Source of the DNA: Desulfosporosinus cupriresistens
GTDB lineage: Bacteria > Bacillota > Desulfitobacteriia > Desulfitobacteriales > Desulfitobacteriaceae
Length of the DNA stretch: 64,000 bases
Assembly (NCBI RefSeq): GCF_001707885.1
Contig: NZ_MASS01000011.1
Span: forward strand, 1-64,000
Direction: 5' to 3'
Both the position numbers and the translations under genes were made by a program. The first letter of the stretch is position 1; every line of letters starts with the position of its first letter. The notes under the pieces were generated by a model that saw nothing but the letters and a program-made list of their open reading frames with translations, had not been told where the DNA came from and did not search any database. Positions 53,727 to 63,489 of the stretch are shown in pieces.

Positions 53727-54875
53727 TTATACCCACGAAGAAACTATTTCTCGCATGGCTTCAAGATCAAATCTGAGGATCTCAGCTCCACGGCTCATGG
53801 TAATTTCATCCCTTTCAATAGCTTTGCGGACCAATCTAGATAAACGATCTTCTACAAAGTGAGACGATGATAGGGAGTCTGGTTCAAGGGAACGTAATAC
53901 TTCTGGAGTTTGTTGGAATTTGTCTGGAGACAAAGCTTCAGGTTCTTCAGTTATACTTAGGGTTTTGCCAGTTTTCAATTTATAGGCATGCTGAAATTTT
54001 CCCCAGATAGATTTTCCTAAACTTTCAGAAAGGCGGTACAGGACTGTTTTGTAACTAACTTGAAATATTCGCTTTACTTTGAGAACACGATTAATAAAAG
54101 GCAAGCCATAAGCGTCAGCCCATTCTGATTCAAAAGCAGCATCGGGCATTAAGAAATGGGACGCAAAAACATTAGCCTCTGCTTCCTGATCAGGTTCTTC
54201 TGCGCTTAATCCCACGTCATAAGCGTCAAAATGCAAAAGTAAATGTCCAAGCTCGTGGGCAGCGCTGAAAATCCATCGCTCAACAGAAATCCGTTCCCAA
54301 ACGTTAACGATAATAGCAGGTCCCCCATCTTCTTCTGAAACGGATAAACCAAAGAAGCCATCGGATGCAAGACTTAGGGGGTATACTTTTATCCCACTTG
54401 AATCAAGTAAACCGGCAATATCTCGGATTGGCTCTTTCACTTTGAGTCCAAATAATTCTCTAGCTTGCACAGCTGCGTATTTAGCTCTATCAGTTCTGTC
54501 ATGCATTAAAGATAGTTTGTTGGCTAGGTCATGAAATAGATAATCTTCACGATCATTTAGTAAATTTTCCAGATAATTATAATCGTCAAGCCATTGTGCT
54601 ACTTCGTTTAATATATTGTCCCGACTATTCATTCTCTTCAACGCTCGAAATCGCACCTTATTTAAGGTTCGAATCGGGACGAACAAATCTTGGAGTTTTA
54701 CTCCAACGCCGGAAGCAATATTTTGTAAGGTCGATACTTTTGGGGTTGAGATGCCATTTTCGATATTCCGATAGGCAACTCTTGAAATTCCTGCAGAATC
54801 GGCAACTTGCCCTTGACTTAAACCTTTAGCTTCACGAATTCGGCGGAGGTTCATGCCAATATTTTTTTGATCCAT
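53727..54875 (-). CDS. XRE regulator fused to ImmA/IrrE metallopeptidase
   Basis: A 382-residue protein. The N-terminal helix-turn-helix (GMNLRRIREAKGLSQGQVAD, then AYRNIENGISTPKVSTLQNI) is followed by an M78 peptidase with the zinc motif AAHELGHLLLHFD and the distal EANVFASHFLMP. Such proteins are antitoxins or repressors that may cleave a partner regulator under stress. ATG 54875 with AGGGTGG; GTG 54884 is possible. It forms a two-gene operon with the PIN protein. Confidence 0.87.
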   Translation of the reverse strand: MDQKNIGMNLRRIREAKGLSQGQVADSAGISRVAYRNIENGISTPKVSTLQNIASGVGVKLQDLFVPIRTLNKVRFRALKRMNSRDNILNEVAQWLDDYNYLENLLNDREDYLFHDLANKLSLMHDRTDRAKYAAVQARELFGLKVKEPIRDIAGLLDSSGIKVYPLSLASDGFFGLSVSEEDGGPAIIVNVWERISVERWIFSAAHELGHLLLHFDAYDVGLSAEEPDQEAEANVFASHFLMPDAAFESEWADAYGLPFINRVLKVKRIFQVSYKTVLYRLSESLGKSIWGKFQHAYKLKTGKTLSITEEPEALSPDKFQQTPEVLRSLEPDSLSSSHFVEDRLSRLVRKAIERDEITMSRGAEILRFDLEAMREIVSSWV

Positions 54876-54938
54876 ATACACCACCCTTTTACTCTATTAT
54901 ATACAAAAAAACAATATTTGAATACATGATAACTAAAC

Positions 54939-54967
54939 TTGTCAAAGAAAATTTTGCGTTGTATAAT
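54939..54967 (+). promoter_or_regulatory. Sigma-A promoter
   Basis: TTGTCA (54939-54944), 17 nt, TATAAT (54962-54967), reading toward the small gene at 55016 and possibly the ubiquitin-like operon. Confidence 0.6.
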
Positions 54968-55015
54968 GATATTGCTAAACTGATTTTAATACTAACGAAG
55001 AGAGGGGGTGTCAAA

Positions 55016-55182
55016 TTGGCCAAGAACTCAGGTGATAACCATAGACACGGTGCAGTGTGCAACCGTTCGCAAGCTTACAACCCCAAAAACGATTCGTGGG
55101 TGAAACGTGTAGTAAGACTGGTAGATTTATAGATGTTAAGTTGGGCGGGAACCCGTTTAAAGGAATTATTAAAGAAAAGTAG
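55016..55182 (+). pseudogene. Small conserved-type protein, frameshifted
   Basis: TTG 55016, after AGGGGGTG, begins MAKNSGDNHRHGAVCNRSQA and YNPKNDSWVKR. The frame then breaks near 55105, and the continuation TKTGRFIDVKLGGNPFKGII is readable one frame over to TAG 55182. It resembles small HRHGAVxxRSQxYNPK proteins of Gram-positive genomes. Function unknown. Confidence 0.6.
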
Positions 55183-55220
55183 CTTTGAAAGGGGTGGTGC
55201 ACTATGCAAGCGTTAGAAAT

Positions 55221-55254
55221 GTAAGAAGAACATCCTGGCCGATGCTCTTCTTAC
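55221..55254. promoter_or_regulatory. Strong hairpin in the leader of the ubiquitin-like operon
   Basis: GTAAGAAGAACATC and GATGCTCTTCTTAC pair with one internal mismatch around CTGGCC; no T-run. Confidence 0.45.
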
Positions 55255-55316
55255 AGTGACTTACTTAAGTTTAAATGCAATAAGTGGATAGTATAGGTCG
55301 GGTAACCTTGCTATCT

Positions 55317-55357
55317 CGCCAAGTCCAGGGAAAACCAATTCCCCTTGGCGGACTTTT
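55317..55357 (+). terminator. Terminator-like hairpin upstream of the ubiquitin-like operon
   Basis: CGCCAAG and CTTGGCG enclose an 18-20 nt loop with AGGGAA/TTCCCC pairing, then GACTTTT. It could end the preceding transcript or attenuate the operon. Confidence 0.5.
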
Positions 55358-55485
55358 ATTGAATATACTATATGTCTGTTCGCCACATTTTATGAAGTTC
55401 CTGCTGGATTTGTGCTAAGTTACGGAGATTTTAGTTAATTTCCTAGCTCAATGCCCGAAATTTGAAAGGAAAGGGTAACTTTAAT

Positions 55486-55746
55486 ATGAGTGGAAACGAA
55501 ATTAAACTTAATATCACGATCATTGTTGATGGTCTGCCTAAATCTGAAGATTATCCAAAAGCAATGAAAGTTGAAGAGATAATAAAAAAGAACCTTCCGG
55601 CCGGCGAAAAACAGAATTGGAGTAATTACCAGTTAAGCGACCGTAATCGGGTCTTGGACCCTTTTATGTCACTTGAGGGAAATAACGTCAACGAAAATGA
55701 AACTTTGTCCCTGACCAAAAAGGACGGCGGGGGCGGTGCTTTGTGA
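55486..55746 (+). CDS. Ubiquitin-like protein (Bil/Bub-type operon)
   Basis: An 86-residue protein predicted to be a single beta-grasp domain: IKLNITIIVDGLPKSEDYPK, then VLDPFMSLEGNNVNENETLS, and a C-terminus ending KKDGGGGAL. A Gly-Gly followed by extra residues (AL) is the usual pro-form; the JAMM peptidase two genes on could trim it to a free Gly carboxylate for activation by the E1. ATG 55486 has GGAAAGGG upstream. The stop overlaps the E2 start (GTGA). BilA of characterised systems is described as ISG15-like with two domains, whereas this protein has one. Confidence 0.78.
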   Translation: MSGNEIKLNITIIVDGLPKSEDYPKAMKVEEIIKKNLPAGEKQNWSNYQLSDRNRVLDPFMSLEGNNVNENETLSLTKKDGGGGAL

Positions 55747-56216
55747 TTATTGATCGGGCGTTATCCAATGACAGGTTTGAGCGGGACTTGGTCCCGCTCT
55801 TAACCCATGCAGAAATGTTTCAAGAAATAGGAATAAAGGTTTTGAGGATTAATTTTCCGCAAATTGATGTGGCGCTATGGTGGCGCAAGATGCGGCGTGA
55901 AGTCATCCTAAGAGTTGAAGCGCAGGAATATGACTACTTGCCGGTAAGTGGATGGTGGATCGATGCTAACGGGGTTCCTTTGTTAAAAGGTTCACGTCAG
56001 GTACCTCACGGAATGGGTTTTCAATGTGAAGATGGACATCCTCACGAATTACCAAAAACATGGTTTTGCTTTCAAGGTTGGAGAGAGTATCACGATCATA
56101 GTGGTCATCAAAATATACCGTGGTCATCAATAATGTTGGAACCGAAATTCCGTATATCTGGGCTAATACAACAACTCAACACGGATTTAAATAGGTCGGA
56201 GGTGAATGTCATATGA
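55743..56216 (+). CDS. E2-like ubiquitin-conjugating protein
   Basis: A 157-residue protein. The conserved-looking block KTWFCFQGWREYHDHSGHQN, then IPWSSIMLEPKF, holds the only well-placed Cys (WFCF, the probable catalytic residue) with a nearby His cluster, as in E2 proteins of bacterial ubiquitin-like operons. CEDGHPHELP supplies another Cys. GTG start overlaps the Ubl stop; its stop overlaps the next start (ATGA). It would take the Ubl from the E1 and pass it to a target. Identification leans on operon position as well as motif. Confidence 0.7.
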   Translation: MIIDRALSNDRFERDLVPLLTHAEMFQEIGIKVLRINFPQIDVALWWRKMRREVILRVEAQEYDYLPVSGWWIDANGVPLLKGSRQVPHGMGFQCEDGHPHELPKTWFCFQGWREYHDHSGHQNIPWSSIMLEPKFRISGLIQQLNTDLNRSEVNVI

Positions 56217-56692
56217 ACTATCAAAAGTGGAATATTCCTAAATCGATTTTGACTAAGACTAATACCGCATTTAGTGAAGGTCGCCATGAAACATTTGTAA
56301 TCTGGACAGCCTCATTGAAGTCTACTAGTTCACTTTGTGACATTAAGAGATGCATAGTTCCAGCTCAAAGACCTGGATTTACTGGAACGGGAGCTTATGT
56401 ACACATAGAAGGTCATGAGCTAAATAGGATTCAGTTTGATAATTTTGATAAAGGGGAAAGAAGTGTTGTGCAACTGCATACCCATCCCTCAGCGAATGTT
56501 ATTATGTCACGGCTTGATCTTGAGTGGGAAGTTGTAAAACATATTGGAGCGTTGAGTATTATTGTCCCTTACTATGGTAGTAGAGGTTTAGAAGAATTCT
56601 CAGGTGTAAATGTTTATGAACGGATGGAAAAAGGATGGAGATTATGGAGCAAAGAGGAGATTCGAGAACGGTTGGTGGTTAAGAGTGAGTGA
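56213..56692 (+). CDS. JAMM/Mov34 deubiquitinase-like peptidase
   Basis: A 159-residue protein with the JAMM zinc motif QLHTHPSANVIMSRLD (HxHPx6SxxD) and an upstream Glu in the first strands. It probably removes the AL tail from the Ubl and may cleave conjugates. GGAGGTG precedes the ATG. Its stop lies inside the start of the E1 gene, an 8-base overlap. Confidence 0.85.
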   Translation: MNYQKWNIPKSILTKTNTAFSEGRHETFVIWTASLKSTSSLCDIKRCIVPAQRPGFTGTGAYVHIEGHELNRIQFDNFDKGERSVVQLHTHPSANVIMSRLDLEWEVVKHIGALSIIVPYYGSRGLEEFSGVNVYERMEKGWRLWSKEEIRERLVVKSE

Positions 56693-58172
56693 AGCTCAGC
56701 TTAAAAATAAACTAGCGATATTTCGGTTATTTGGTAATAATCCTGCATTAATTAATAAACTTCAAGATGTGAAAATTGGGATATGGTCAGGAGATAATTC
56801 TAATTATAAGGCTGGTTATTTGTTAGCAGAGGCTCTCGGTGATTTGCTAGGTCGCTTTTGGCGTAATATCCACGTTACTGGTCCTCTTACAAGAGAGTTC
56901 ATTTTGGTAGCCAATGAAGCAGCGTTATCAGGTGGCCAGCCAAATCCGGCAGTTGAGGAATGGAATCCACCCTACGATTTTGTCATTGCTATCGGGTCTG
57001 AAGCCCCTCTTATTTCCGGCAAAGTATTGAAAGTAGGTGCCTCTGGTTGGAGAGTAGGTTTTGGATCAAACGCCTTTGTAGACGACAATCCTAATCCTGT
57101 TGGCCCAGCTGCCGCGGCCTGTTTAGCAGCAATAGAACTTTTCAAAAATATTTTTAGAGAAGAACTTGGTGATCGTATTACCTCAATGCCAAGTGATTAT
57201 CAATGGTCTGCGTGGGACTATGGGTTGAATGACAAAGCTCATGATAATAATAGCGTGTTCTTTGATAATGTTTTCTTTATTGGTATAGGGGCTGTTACTC
57301 ACGGATTGTTATGGTTACTTGAGAGATGGCCTGCACCTATTACAGGAACAATATACTTAATTGACCAAGATTCCTATGATGAGTCAAATGGACAACGATA
57401 TGTTGGTATGAAATCGAACGATTTTCGTCAATCGAAATCAGTTCAAGCGGCAAAACGCATCGTTCTAAAACATCCTAGTGTAAACGTGTACCCATATAGT
57501 ACTGATATGAATACTTTTTTTGAGAGAGAAAGGCCGGATTGTGAAATTAAACTTGCAGTTGCCGGTGTAGACTCTGCGGAACACCGTCGTCAGCTAGCCC
57601 TTAAGTTGCCGAAAAGGGTTGTTAATATGTGGACTGAAAATGATTGGGTAGGAGCTGCAAGATTTGGGTTCCGAGATGGTTGGCCATGCCTATATTGTGC
57701 ATATCCAATGAATAAGTTTGCACCTTTAGACGAAACAGGCGAAATTGCAAATCAAACGGGGCTGCAACCGATAAGGGTTCGGAAACTCTTGTTTAATGGG
57801 GCTGGATTAAACCAAGCTGACATTGATATTATCAAACAAAGATATAATAATCCTGGACTTCAAACTCTTCTCGGCAAACCAATTCGGAGTATTCTTGGTT
57901 CCTTATGTGCCACAGGGCATATAGCTCTACCTGGTACAAAAGAAGACACTGCTGATGTCCCATATGCATTTTCGTCTTTTTTAGCTGGTATTGGTGGTTT
58001 TCTCGAATTACTTCATGAGATTTGGGAAGTGAAATCAACCCCGGGCCATTGGCAATTTAGAGTATTTAGTTACCCTGTAGCGGGTAATTGGTCGGCGCGG
58101 GGACCAAAACAAAGTTGTTATCTATGTTCGGACGATATTGTGCAATCAAATATCCTTAGAAAATATGGTTAA
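56685..58172 (+). CDS. E1-like ThiF-fold activating enzyme
   Basis: A 495-residue protein. The N-terminal ~190 residues look like a degenerate adenylation-type domain (KIGIWSGDNSNYKAGYLLAE). The active ThiF/E1 module begins with the nucleotide loop NVFFIGIGAVTHGLLWLLER and LIDQDSYDESNGQRY, then LAVAGVDSAEHRRQLA. Zinc cysteines are in WPCLYCAYPMNK and QSCYLCSDD; other Cys residues (for example SLCATGH) are candidates for the thioester site. It would adenylate the Ubl C-terminus and load it. GTG 56685 overlaps the JAMM gene. Gene order Ubl-E2-JAMM-E1 is that of bilABCD. Confidence 0.85.
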   Translation: MSEAQLKNKLAIFRLFGNNPALINKLQDVKIGIWSGDNSNYKAGYLLAEALGDLLGRFWRNIHVTGPLTREFILVANEAALSGGQPNPAVEEWNPPYDFVIAIGSEAPLISGKVLKVGASGWRVGFGSNAFVDDNPNPVGPAAAACLAAIELFKNIFREELGDRITSMPSDYQWSAWDYGLNDKAHDNNSVFFDNVFFIGIGAVTHGLLWLLERWPAPITGTIYLIDQDSYDESNGQRYVGMKSNDFRQSKSVQAAKRIVLKHPSVNVYPYSTDMNTFFERERPDCEIKLAVAGVDSAEHRRQLALKLPKRVVNMWTENDWVGAARFGFRDGWPCLYCAYPMNKFAPLDETGEIANQTGLQPIRVRKLLFNGAGLNQADIDIIKQRYNNPGLQTLLGKPIRSILGSLCATGHIALPGTKEDTADVPYAFSSFLAGIGGFLELLHEIWEVKSTPGHWQFRVFSYPVAGNWSARGPKQSCYLCSDDIVQSNILRKYG

Positions 58173-58220
58173 CGCCAATAATAGCAAGAAGGTGTATTTT
58201 TCCTATTTACGAAATAACAT

Positions 58221-58252
58221 GAGAGAGCCTTCTACGAAAGGTTCTCTCGTTT
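58221..58252 (+). terminator. Terminator of the ubiquitin-like operon
   Basis: GAGAGAGCC and GGTTCTCTC (one G-T) around TTCTACGAAA, then GTTTATGTTT. Confidence 0.6.
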
Positions 58253-58393
58253 ATGTTTCGGATTGTTCGCCAATTCGTTGGAGTCCTGGGGAAAGGATGA
58301 CCGGAGAATAGGCTTGATAAGGTAATCTGCCTCACTTTAATTGACTTAGTCAGTCTCTCCCCTGATTCCGATAAGCAACATTTAAATGATGTT

Positions 58394-60162
58394 GTGGATA
58401 TGACTGAGAGAGCGGACGGACGAAGCATTTATACATATTTCCAAGGCAGAGTGGCTGCCGAAATCCGCTTATGGGAAGCTATTGAACGGAAATTGCTCAG
58501 TCCTTTTCATTATTTTGGGGTAACGGATAATGTTGACCTTAGTCAGGTTCACTGGGTTGCGGGGAATTACGATGAACGAGAACTGGAGAACCTCTATGTG
58601 TTCGAAAAGGCCATTGCCGAAAAGCGGGTTGGTTATATTATCAGCGCCCTGGAAAAGTATTGTCTGGAACCTGGGGAGATCATCGGAATTGGTTTTTGCT
58701 TGAATAAAAGGCATGCTGAATTTATGGCTCAGGTTTTTAACAAAGCGGGGATTCCTTCAGAATTTCTGGTGGCGGAATCGGAGAGCGCTGTGAGGGATAG
58801 CGTGAAGCGGCGTCTGGTCACGAAGGAAATCACCTTTGTTTTTGTGGTGGATATTTATAATGAAGGAATTGATATTCCAGAAGTGAATACCGTTCTTTTT
58901 CTGCGGCCTACGGAAAGCTTAACCGTTTTTTTGCAGCAGTTAGGCCGGGGGTTAAGACTCTGTGAAGGAAAAGAAGCCCTGACGGTCTTGGACTTTGTGG
59001 GCCAAGCCCACCAGAAGTATTCCTTTGAAGACCGTTTTAAAGCCTTGCTATCCAGGTCTCGCAAAACCATTGAGCAGGAAATCAAAACGGGTTTTGCCAA
59101 TGTGCCCAGAGGCTGCTCCATTCAATTGGAAAAGCAAGCCCAGGACTACATTCTGGAGAACATTCGCAATGCCATTAATACTAAGCGTAATATAGTCAGC
59201 AAGCTCTATGATCTTATCGAGACTAAACAGGAGCTAAAGGTCAGGGAGTTTTACGAGGGTTATCATGTGACACCTCAAGACGTCTATAGTAAAAAAGTGA
59301 CGGTTGTGGGACTGGCCGCCCAAGCCGGTTTACTGACGGGATATGAGGTAGATGCAGAGCGGGAACGATTGCTTGCCTCTGCGCTTGGAAAATTAACTTT
59401 TGTAGATTCCAGACGCTGGATTGGCTTTATGCAGAAGATTTTACACTGATTCTTTTAAGTAAAGGCTCTTTATTGCATTCTTTAACTACGGTGGAACGGA
59501 CAATGCTAACCATGGTTCACTATTCACTATGGGGTAAGGGGCTAGGTGATCTGGGCGAGAGGTTTGCTTCAGTGGAAGAGGCGATTTATTGGGTCATTAA
59601 TGATCCGCGGCTTTACCAAGAACTGATGGATTTACTGGACTATCAGTTCGGTAATATCAATTTCGTGGATAAGCCTTTAGTCGGTTTTGAGGATGAATAT
59701 CCACTCGACTTATACTGTGCCTATACCTTTGATCAGATTTTGGTGGCTCTGGGCAAACATTCAGAACAAAAGAGGAGCTCTTTCCGGGAAGGAGTTCTCT
59801 ACCTGGCTGAGAAGAAACTGGATGTCTTTTTCGTGACCTTGAACAAGTCGGAAAAGGACTATTCTCCCTCAACCATGTATCAGGATTATTCTATCAATGA
59901 AGAGCTGTTTCATTGGCAGTCCCAAAGCCGGACGACGGTGGAATCCCTGACAGGGCAGAGGTATCTTAGCCAAGCAGCCAGTGATGGGAATGTGTTGTTT
60001 TTTGTGAGAGAGTATAGGCAAGAGGGAGCTTTTACCTCTCCATATACTTGTCTTGGCTTTGCCGATTTTCAAAGCCATTATGGATCAGCACCCATTAGTA
60101 TTGTCTGGAAGATGAAGGAGCCTCTGCCGGGGTTTGTGATGAAGAAGACGGTGAAGGTTTAA
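58394..60162 (+). pseudogene. Broken second copy of the PLD-helicase
   Basis: Nearly identical to 24238-25996 from TERADGRSIYxYFQGRVAAE to the last residue (MKKTVKV). The first 490 residues, including the PLD domain, Walker A and DEFH box, are missing. A small deletion at about 59446 (after GFMQKILH) shifts the frame before HSLTTVERTMLTMVHYSLWG. No ATPase activity is possible. It lies between the Bil/Bub operon and mazG. Confidence 0.88.
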
Positions 60163-60236
60163 TTTTTGTACAATTAAACGAGCAGGATACCTATGGTAAC
60201 ATAGGGGGCAGTAATACTTAAAGTGAGGAATAAAAC

Positions 60237-60587
60237 ATGAAGCCTGAAACAATTAATAAAGTATTGAAGTTTCGAGATGACCGAAACTGGAAACAGTTCC
60301 ACAACCCAAAAGATTTAGCTATTTCTATCAATCTGGAGGCTGCCGAGTTATTGGAGATATTCCAATGGAGCGGAAAGGATCTTGAATGTAATTCAAAGAT
60401 TGAAAAAGTTCGCGAAGAATCGGCAGATATTTTAAATTATTGTATTTTGTTTGCTGATGCTTACCAACTCGATCTAGATGAAATTGTAACGGAAAAGATT
60501 AATAGAAATGAGAAAAAATATCCGGTTGAAAAAGCATTCGGCAATAAAACTAAATATACGCAGCTAAAGGAAGAATCGGGGAAATGA
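60237..60587 (+). CDS. MazG-like nucleotide pyrophosphohydrolase
   Basis: A 116-residue all-alpha NTP-PPase: INLEAAELLEIFQWSGK gives the ExxE half of the magnesium site and EESADILNYCILFADAYQLD the ExxD half; EKINRNEKKYPVEKAFG is the family tail. It probably hydrolyses (d)NTPs to monophosphates. GAGG precedes the ATG. The DUF2075 helicase starts 1 base after its stop. Such pairs recur in defence islands (family knowledge). Confidence 0.87.
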   Translation: MKPETINKVLKFRDDRNWKQFHNPKDLAISINLEAAELLEIFQWSGKDLECNSKIEKVREESADILNYCILFADAYQLDLDEIVTEKINRNEKKYPVEKAFGNKTKYTQLKEESGK

Positions 60588-60588
60588 T

Positions 60589-62523
60589 ATGTTGATATAT
60601 TCTGGAACAAAACAACAATTTGATCAGGATGTCTTAAATGATTCAATTGCCCATAAGATTGACTATCAATTTAGAATTCGTGGATTATCTCATGAAAATG
60701 TGAGTGAATTTGTTTCGTGGGAGAATTCACTTAAAAAAATGCAAAGTGTTTTAGCTGATCCTGATTTTGGCAGCGATATTAATATCGCAGTCGAGTATCA
60801 GATTCCAATGACATCAAAGCGTGTAGACTTTTTGATTGCAGGTACAAATTATCAGGATGAAGAGAATGTTGTTATTGTTGAACTGAAGCAGTGGGAAGAA
60901 GCTGGGAAGACCAGCAGAGATGGTATTGTTACAGCTTATACTGGTCGTATGGTTCGTGCTGTTACGCATCCTTCTTATCAGGCATATTCTTATGCCAAAA
61001 CAATAGAAAACTTTAACGCAACCGTACAAGATGAGAATATTTCTCTGTATCCATGTGCTTATTTGCATAACTATAAAAAGTCAAAACTTGATGAAATTGT
61101 AAGCCCCCTTTATCAGGAAGTAATTAATCTTGCACCGCTTTATATTAAGTCCGAAGAAGTTAAATTGCGTAATTTCATCAAAAAATATGTGACCAAATCT
61201 TCAAAAAGCAACCTTTTATTCAAGATTGAAAATGGGAAAATTCGTCCGTCAAAAGCTTTGCAGGATACTCTTGCAAGTATGCTCAATGGTAACGAAGAAT
61301 TTGTCATGATTGATGAGCAGAAAGTTGTATTTGAAACTGTAAAACGACTCGTTGAAAAGGCTATGAAAAATAATGTAAAGTATACAGTTATTGTGGAGGG
61401 AGGTCCTGGTTCTGGCAAAAGTGTTGTCGCGATTCAGTTACTTACGGAATTTATTACAAAACGGCACTTAAATGTTAACTATATAACAAAAAATGCTGCT
61501 CCACGTAATGTATATTTTGAGAAACTTAAGCAAGGTAACTTTAAACTTAACTATGTTAAGTTTTTATTTAAAGGTTCCGGATCGTATGTAGATAGTTCTA
61601 AAAATGAGTTTGATTGTCTTATTACCGATGAGGCACACCGTCTAAATGCCAAATCAGGCATGTTCAAAAACAAGGGTGAAAACCAGATAAAAGAAATCAT
61701 TAATGCGTCCCGCGTTAGTGTCTTTTTCATTGATGAGGATCAAGTCGTTACGGCAAGTGACATTGGCTCTATTTCAGAAATCAAGAAATGGGCTAAATAT
61801 TGTGGAAGTACTCTATATTATAACGAGGAAACTAAACTTGCTTCGCAATTCAGATGCAATGGAAGTGACGGATATATTGCATTTATTAATGATTTGCTAG
61901 GCATAAAAAAAACCGCAAATTATGATGGATTTGATATAGACTATGACTTAATATTGTACGATAGCCCTGAGAAAATGCGTGAAGACTTACGTGAAAAGAA
62001 CAATATAAATAATAAATCGCGTATGATCGCTGGTTATTGCTATGAATGGAGAACCAAAAATTCAAATGATCTTGCTGTTTATGACATCGAATTAGATAAT
62101 GGATTCAAAGCTCGTTGGAATTTCAGCAACACGATTACATGGGCAATAGATGAGGATTCCTTTGATTAAGTAGGCTGCATTCACACATCACAAGGATTGG
62201 AATTTGATTATGTTGGCGTAATCATAGGCCGAGATTTACGATACGAAAATGGTAGAGTAATTACTGATTCAAAGGCAAGAGCACGTAGTGATCAAAGTTT
62301 AAGAGGTATTGGAAAACGTAACGAACCAAATCTTGCTGATAGGATTATTCGTAACACCTACAAGACTCTTCTTACGCGTGGTCAAAAAGGATGCTATATC
62401 TATTGTGAAGATAAAGCACTATATGATTATCTGGCAGGCAGAATACCAAAAGTAATCACAGAAGGACGAGACCAGATCCTGCAGGGAGAAGCGGGCCTCC
62501 AGAAAGCCTGGACGACCATCTGA
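60589..62523 (+). pseudogene. DUF2075/Schlafen-like helicase with internal stop
   Basis: The frame encodes a 644-residue protein interrupted by TAA at 62167-62169 (codon 527). An N-terminal nuclease-like region (KRVDFLIAGTNYQDEENVVI, then VELKQWEEAG) is followed by a superfamily 1 helicase: VEGGPGSGKSVVAIQLL, CLITDEAHRLN and FFIDEDQVV. After the stop, VGCIHTSQGLEFDYVGVIIG and KTLLTRGQKGCYIYCEDKAL continue in the same frame with no loss, so the stop is probably a point mutation of a Gln codon (CAA to TAA). A new start at 62197 could yield only the tail. It forms an operon with mazG. Confidence 0.8.
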
Positions 62524-62548
62524 GTATGAAGAAAAGTGAAGTTTACTA

Positions 62549-62935
62549 TTACGCCTTTTTGGTTAGAACCTTATCTAATATCGCATCAATATGCTCCTGG
62601 CTACCGGGCTTGCATATTACTTGTAGAGGCTGGACCTGCTTGAATTGCTCGTGATCATCTTCAGATGTCACAAATACTATACTGCATGCTGACATGGAAT
62701 CGGATTGCCGTATTTGTTTGGCGGTTTCGAGACCAGTCAGCTTTTTCATGCTGTTATCAAGAAGCAGAAGGTCAAAAACCTTATCATGCTTTTTAAGTTC
62801 TTCGAGAAGCTCTTCACCGCTGCCAAACTGGTAAATATCAAATAAAACCCCTTTTTCGTCTTCATATAAACGAATAAATGCCTCCAATAGCTGGCGACAC
62901 AACGGCCTGTCATCGCAAATGCCGATAGTAAACAA
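62549..62935 (-). CDS. Stand-alone response regulator receiver domain
   Basis: A 128-residue protein: FTIGICDDRPLCRQLLEAFI with the acidic pair, LLLLDNSMKKLTGLETAKQI with the phosphoryl Asp, SIVFVTSEDD and QVICKPGS with the Thr/Ser and Lys. It is most like AgrA/ComE-type receivers but has no LytTR output domain. TTG 62935 follows GGAGGAG at 7 nt. No kinase is nearby. Confidence 0.8.
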   Translation of the reverse strand: MFTIGICDDRPLCRQLLEAFIRLYEDEKGVLFDIYQFGSGEELLEELKKHDKVFDLLLLDNSMKKLTGLETAKQIRQSDSMSACSIVFVTSEDDHEQFKQVQPLQVICKPGSQEHIDAILDKVLTKKA

Positions 62936-63084
62936 AACATCTCCTCCAAAGCCTGTTAGATACAACTAAAAAGGTATTGGCACCATTATATATCCATAAA
63001 AATACAAATACAAGTGTATAAATACTCTTATACTTGGTTAATATTAATATTCATAATTGATAAAGTAAAATAGGGTGATAAGAT

Positions 63085-63414
63085 TTGGAGATTGATTACA
63101 AAGAATTAGGTGAACGGATTGCGAAAAGACGCAAGGTGTTGAACCTGACCCAGGATGACGTCGCAGGAGCCACGGGACTTAGCAACAACCACATTTCCAA
63201 TATAGAAAACAATCATTCTATTCCCAGCATTGAAACATTGCTTAAAATATGTGAGGCCCTGGACATTACGCCGGATTACTTCCTGCTAGGTATTTTTAGA
63301 AACACGAATGACAGCCTGCTTTCTCGAATTAATCAAAAAATCAAGCTGTGTGATGAGAAAAAGCAGGAACTGGTTGATCATTTTATAACGTGGCTAGTTG
63401 ATGAAAAACTTTAG
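63085..63414 (+). CDS. XRE-family transcriptional regulator
   Basis: A 109-residue protein: YKELGERIAKRRKVLNLTQD, GLSNNHISNIENNHSIPSIE and DITPDYFLLGIF, then a helical tail. TTG 63085 has AGGGTG at 8-9 nt. It is divergent from the receiver gene; an imperfect palindrome (AAGTGTATAA, 6 nt, TTATACTT) at about 63013-63036 lies between and could be its operator. Confidence 0.82.
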   Translation: MEIDYKELGERIAKRRKVLNLTQDDVAGATGLSNNHISNIENNHSIPSIETLLKICEALDITPDYFLLGIFRNTNDSLLSRINQKIKLCDEKKQELVDHFITWLVDEKL

Positions 63415-63420
63415 ATTCAT

Positions 63421-63446
63421 AAAAAGTGCGGATTGCACTTTTTTTA
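63421..63446 (+). terminator. Rho-independent terminator
   Basis: AAAAAGTGC, loop GGATT, GCACTTTTTTT. Confidence 0.85.
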
Positions 63447-63489
63447 TTTATAGACTTTTGAAGAGGACAAAGAGGGAGAGAACGATAAT

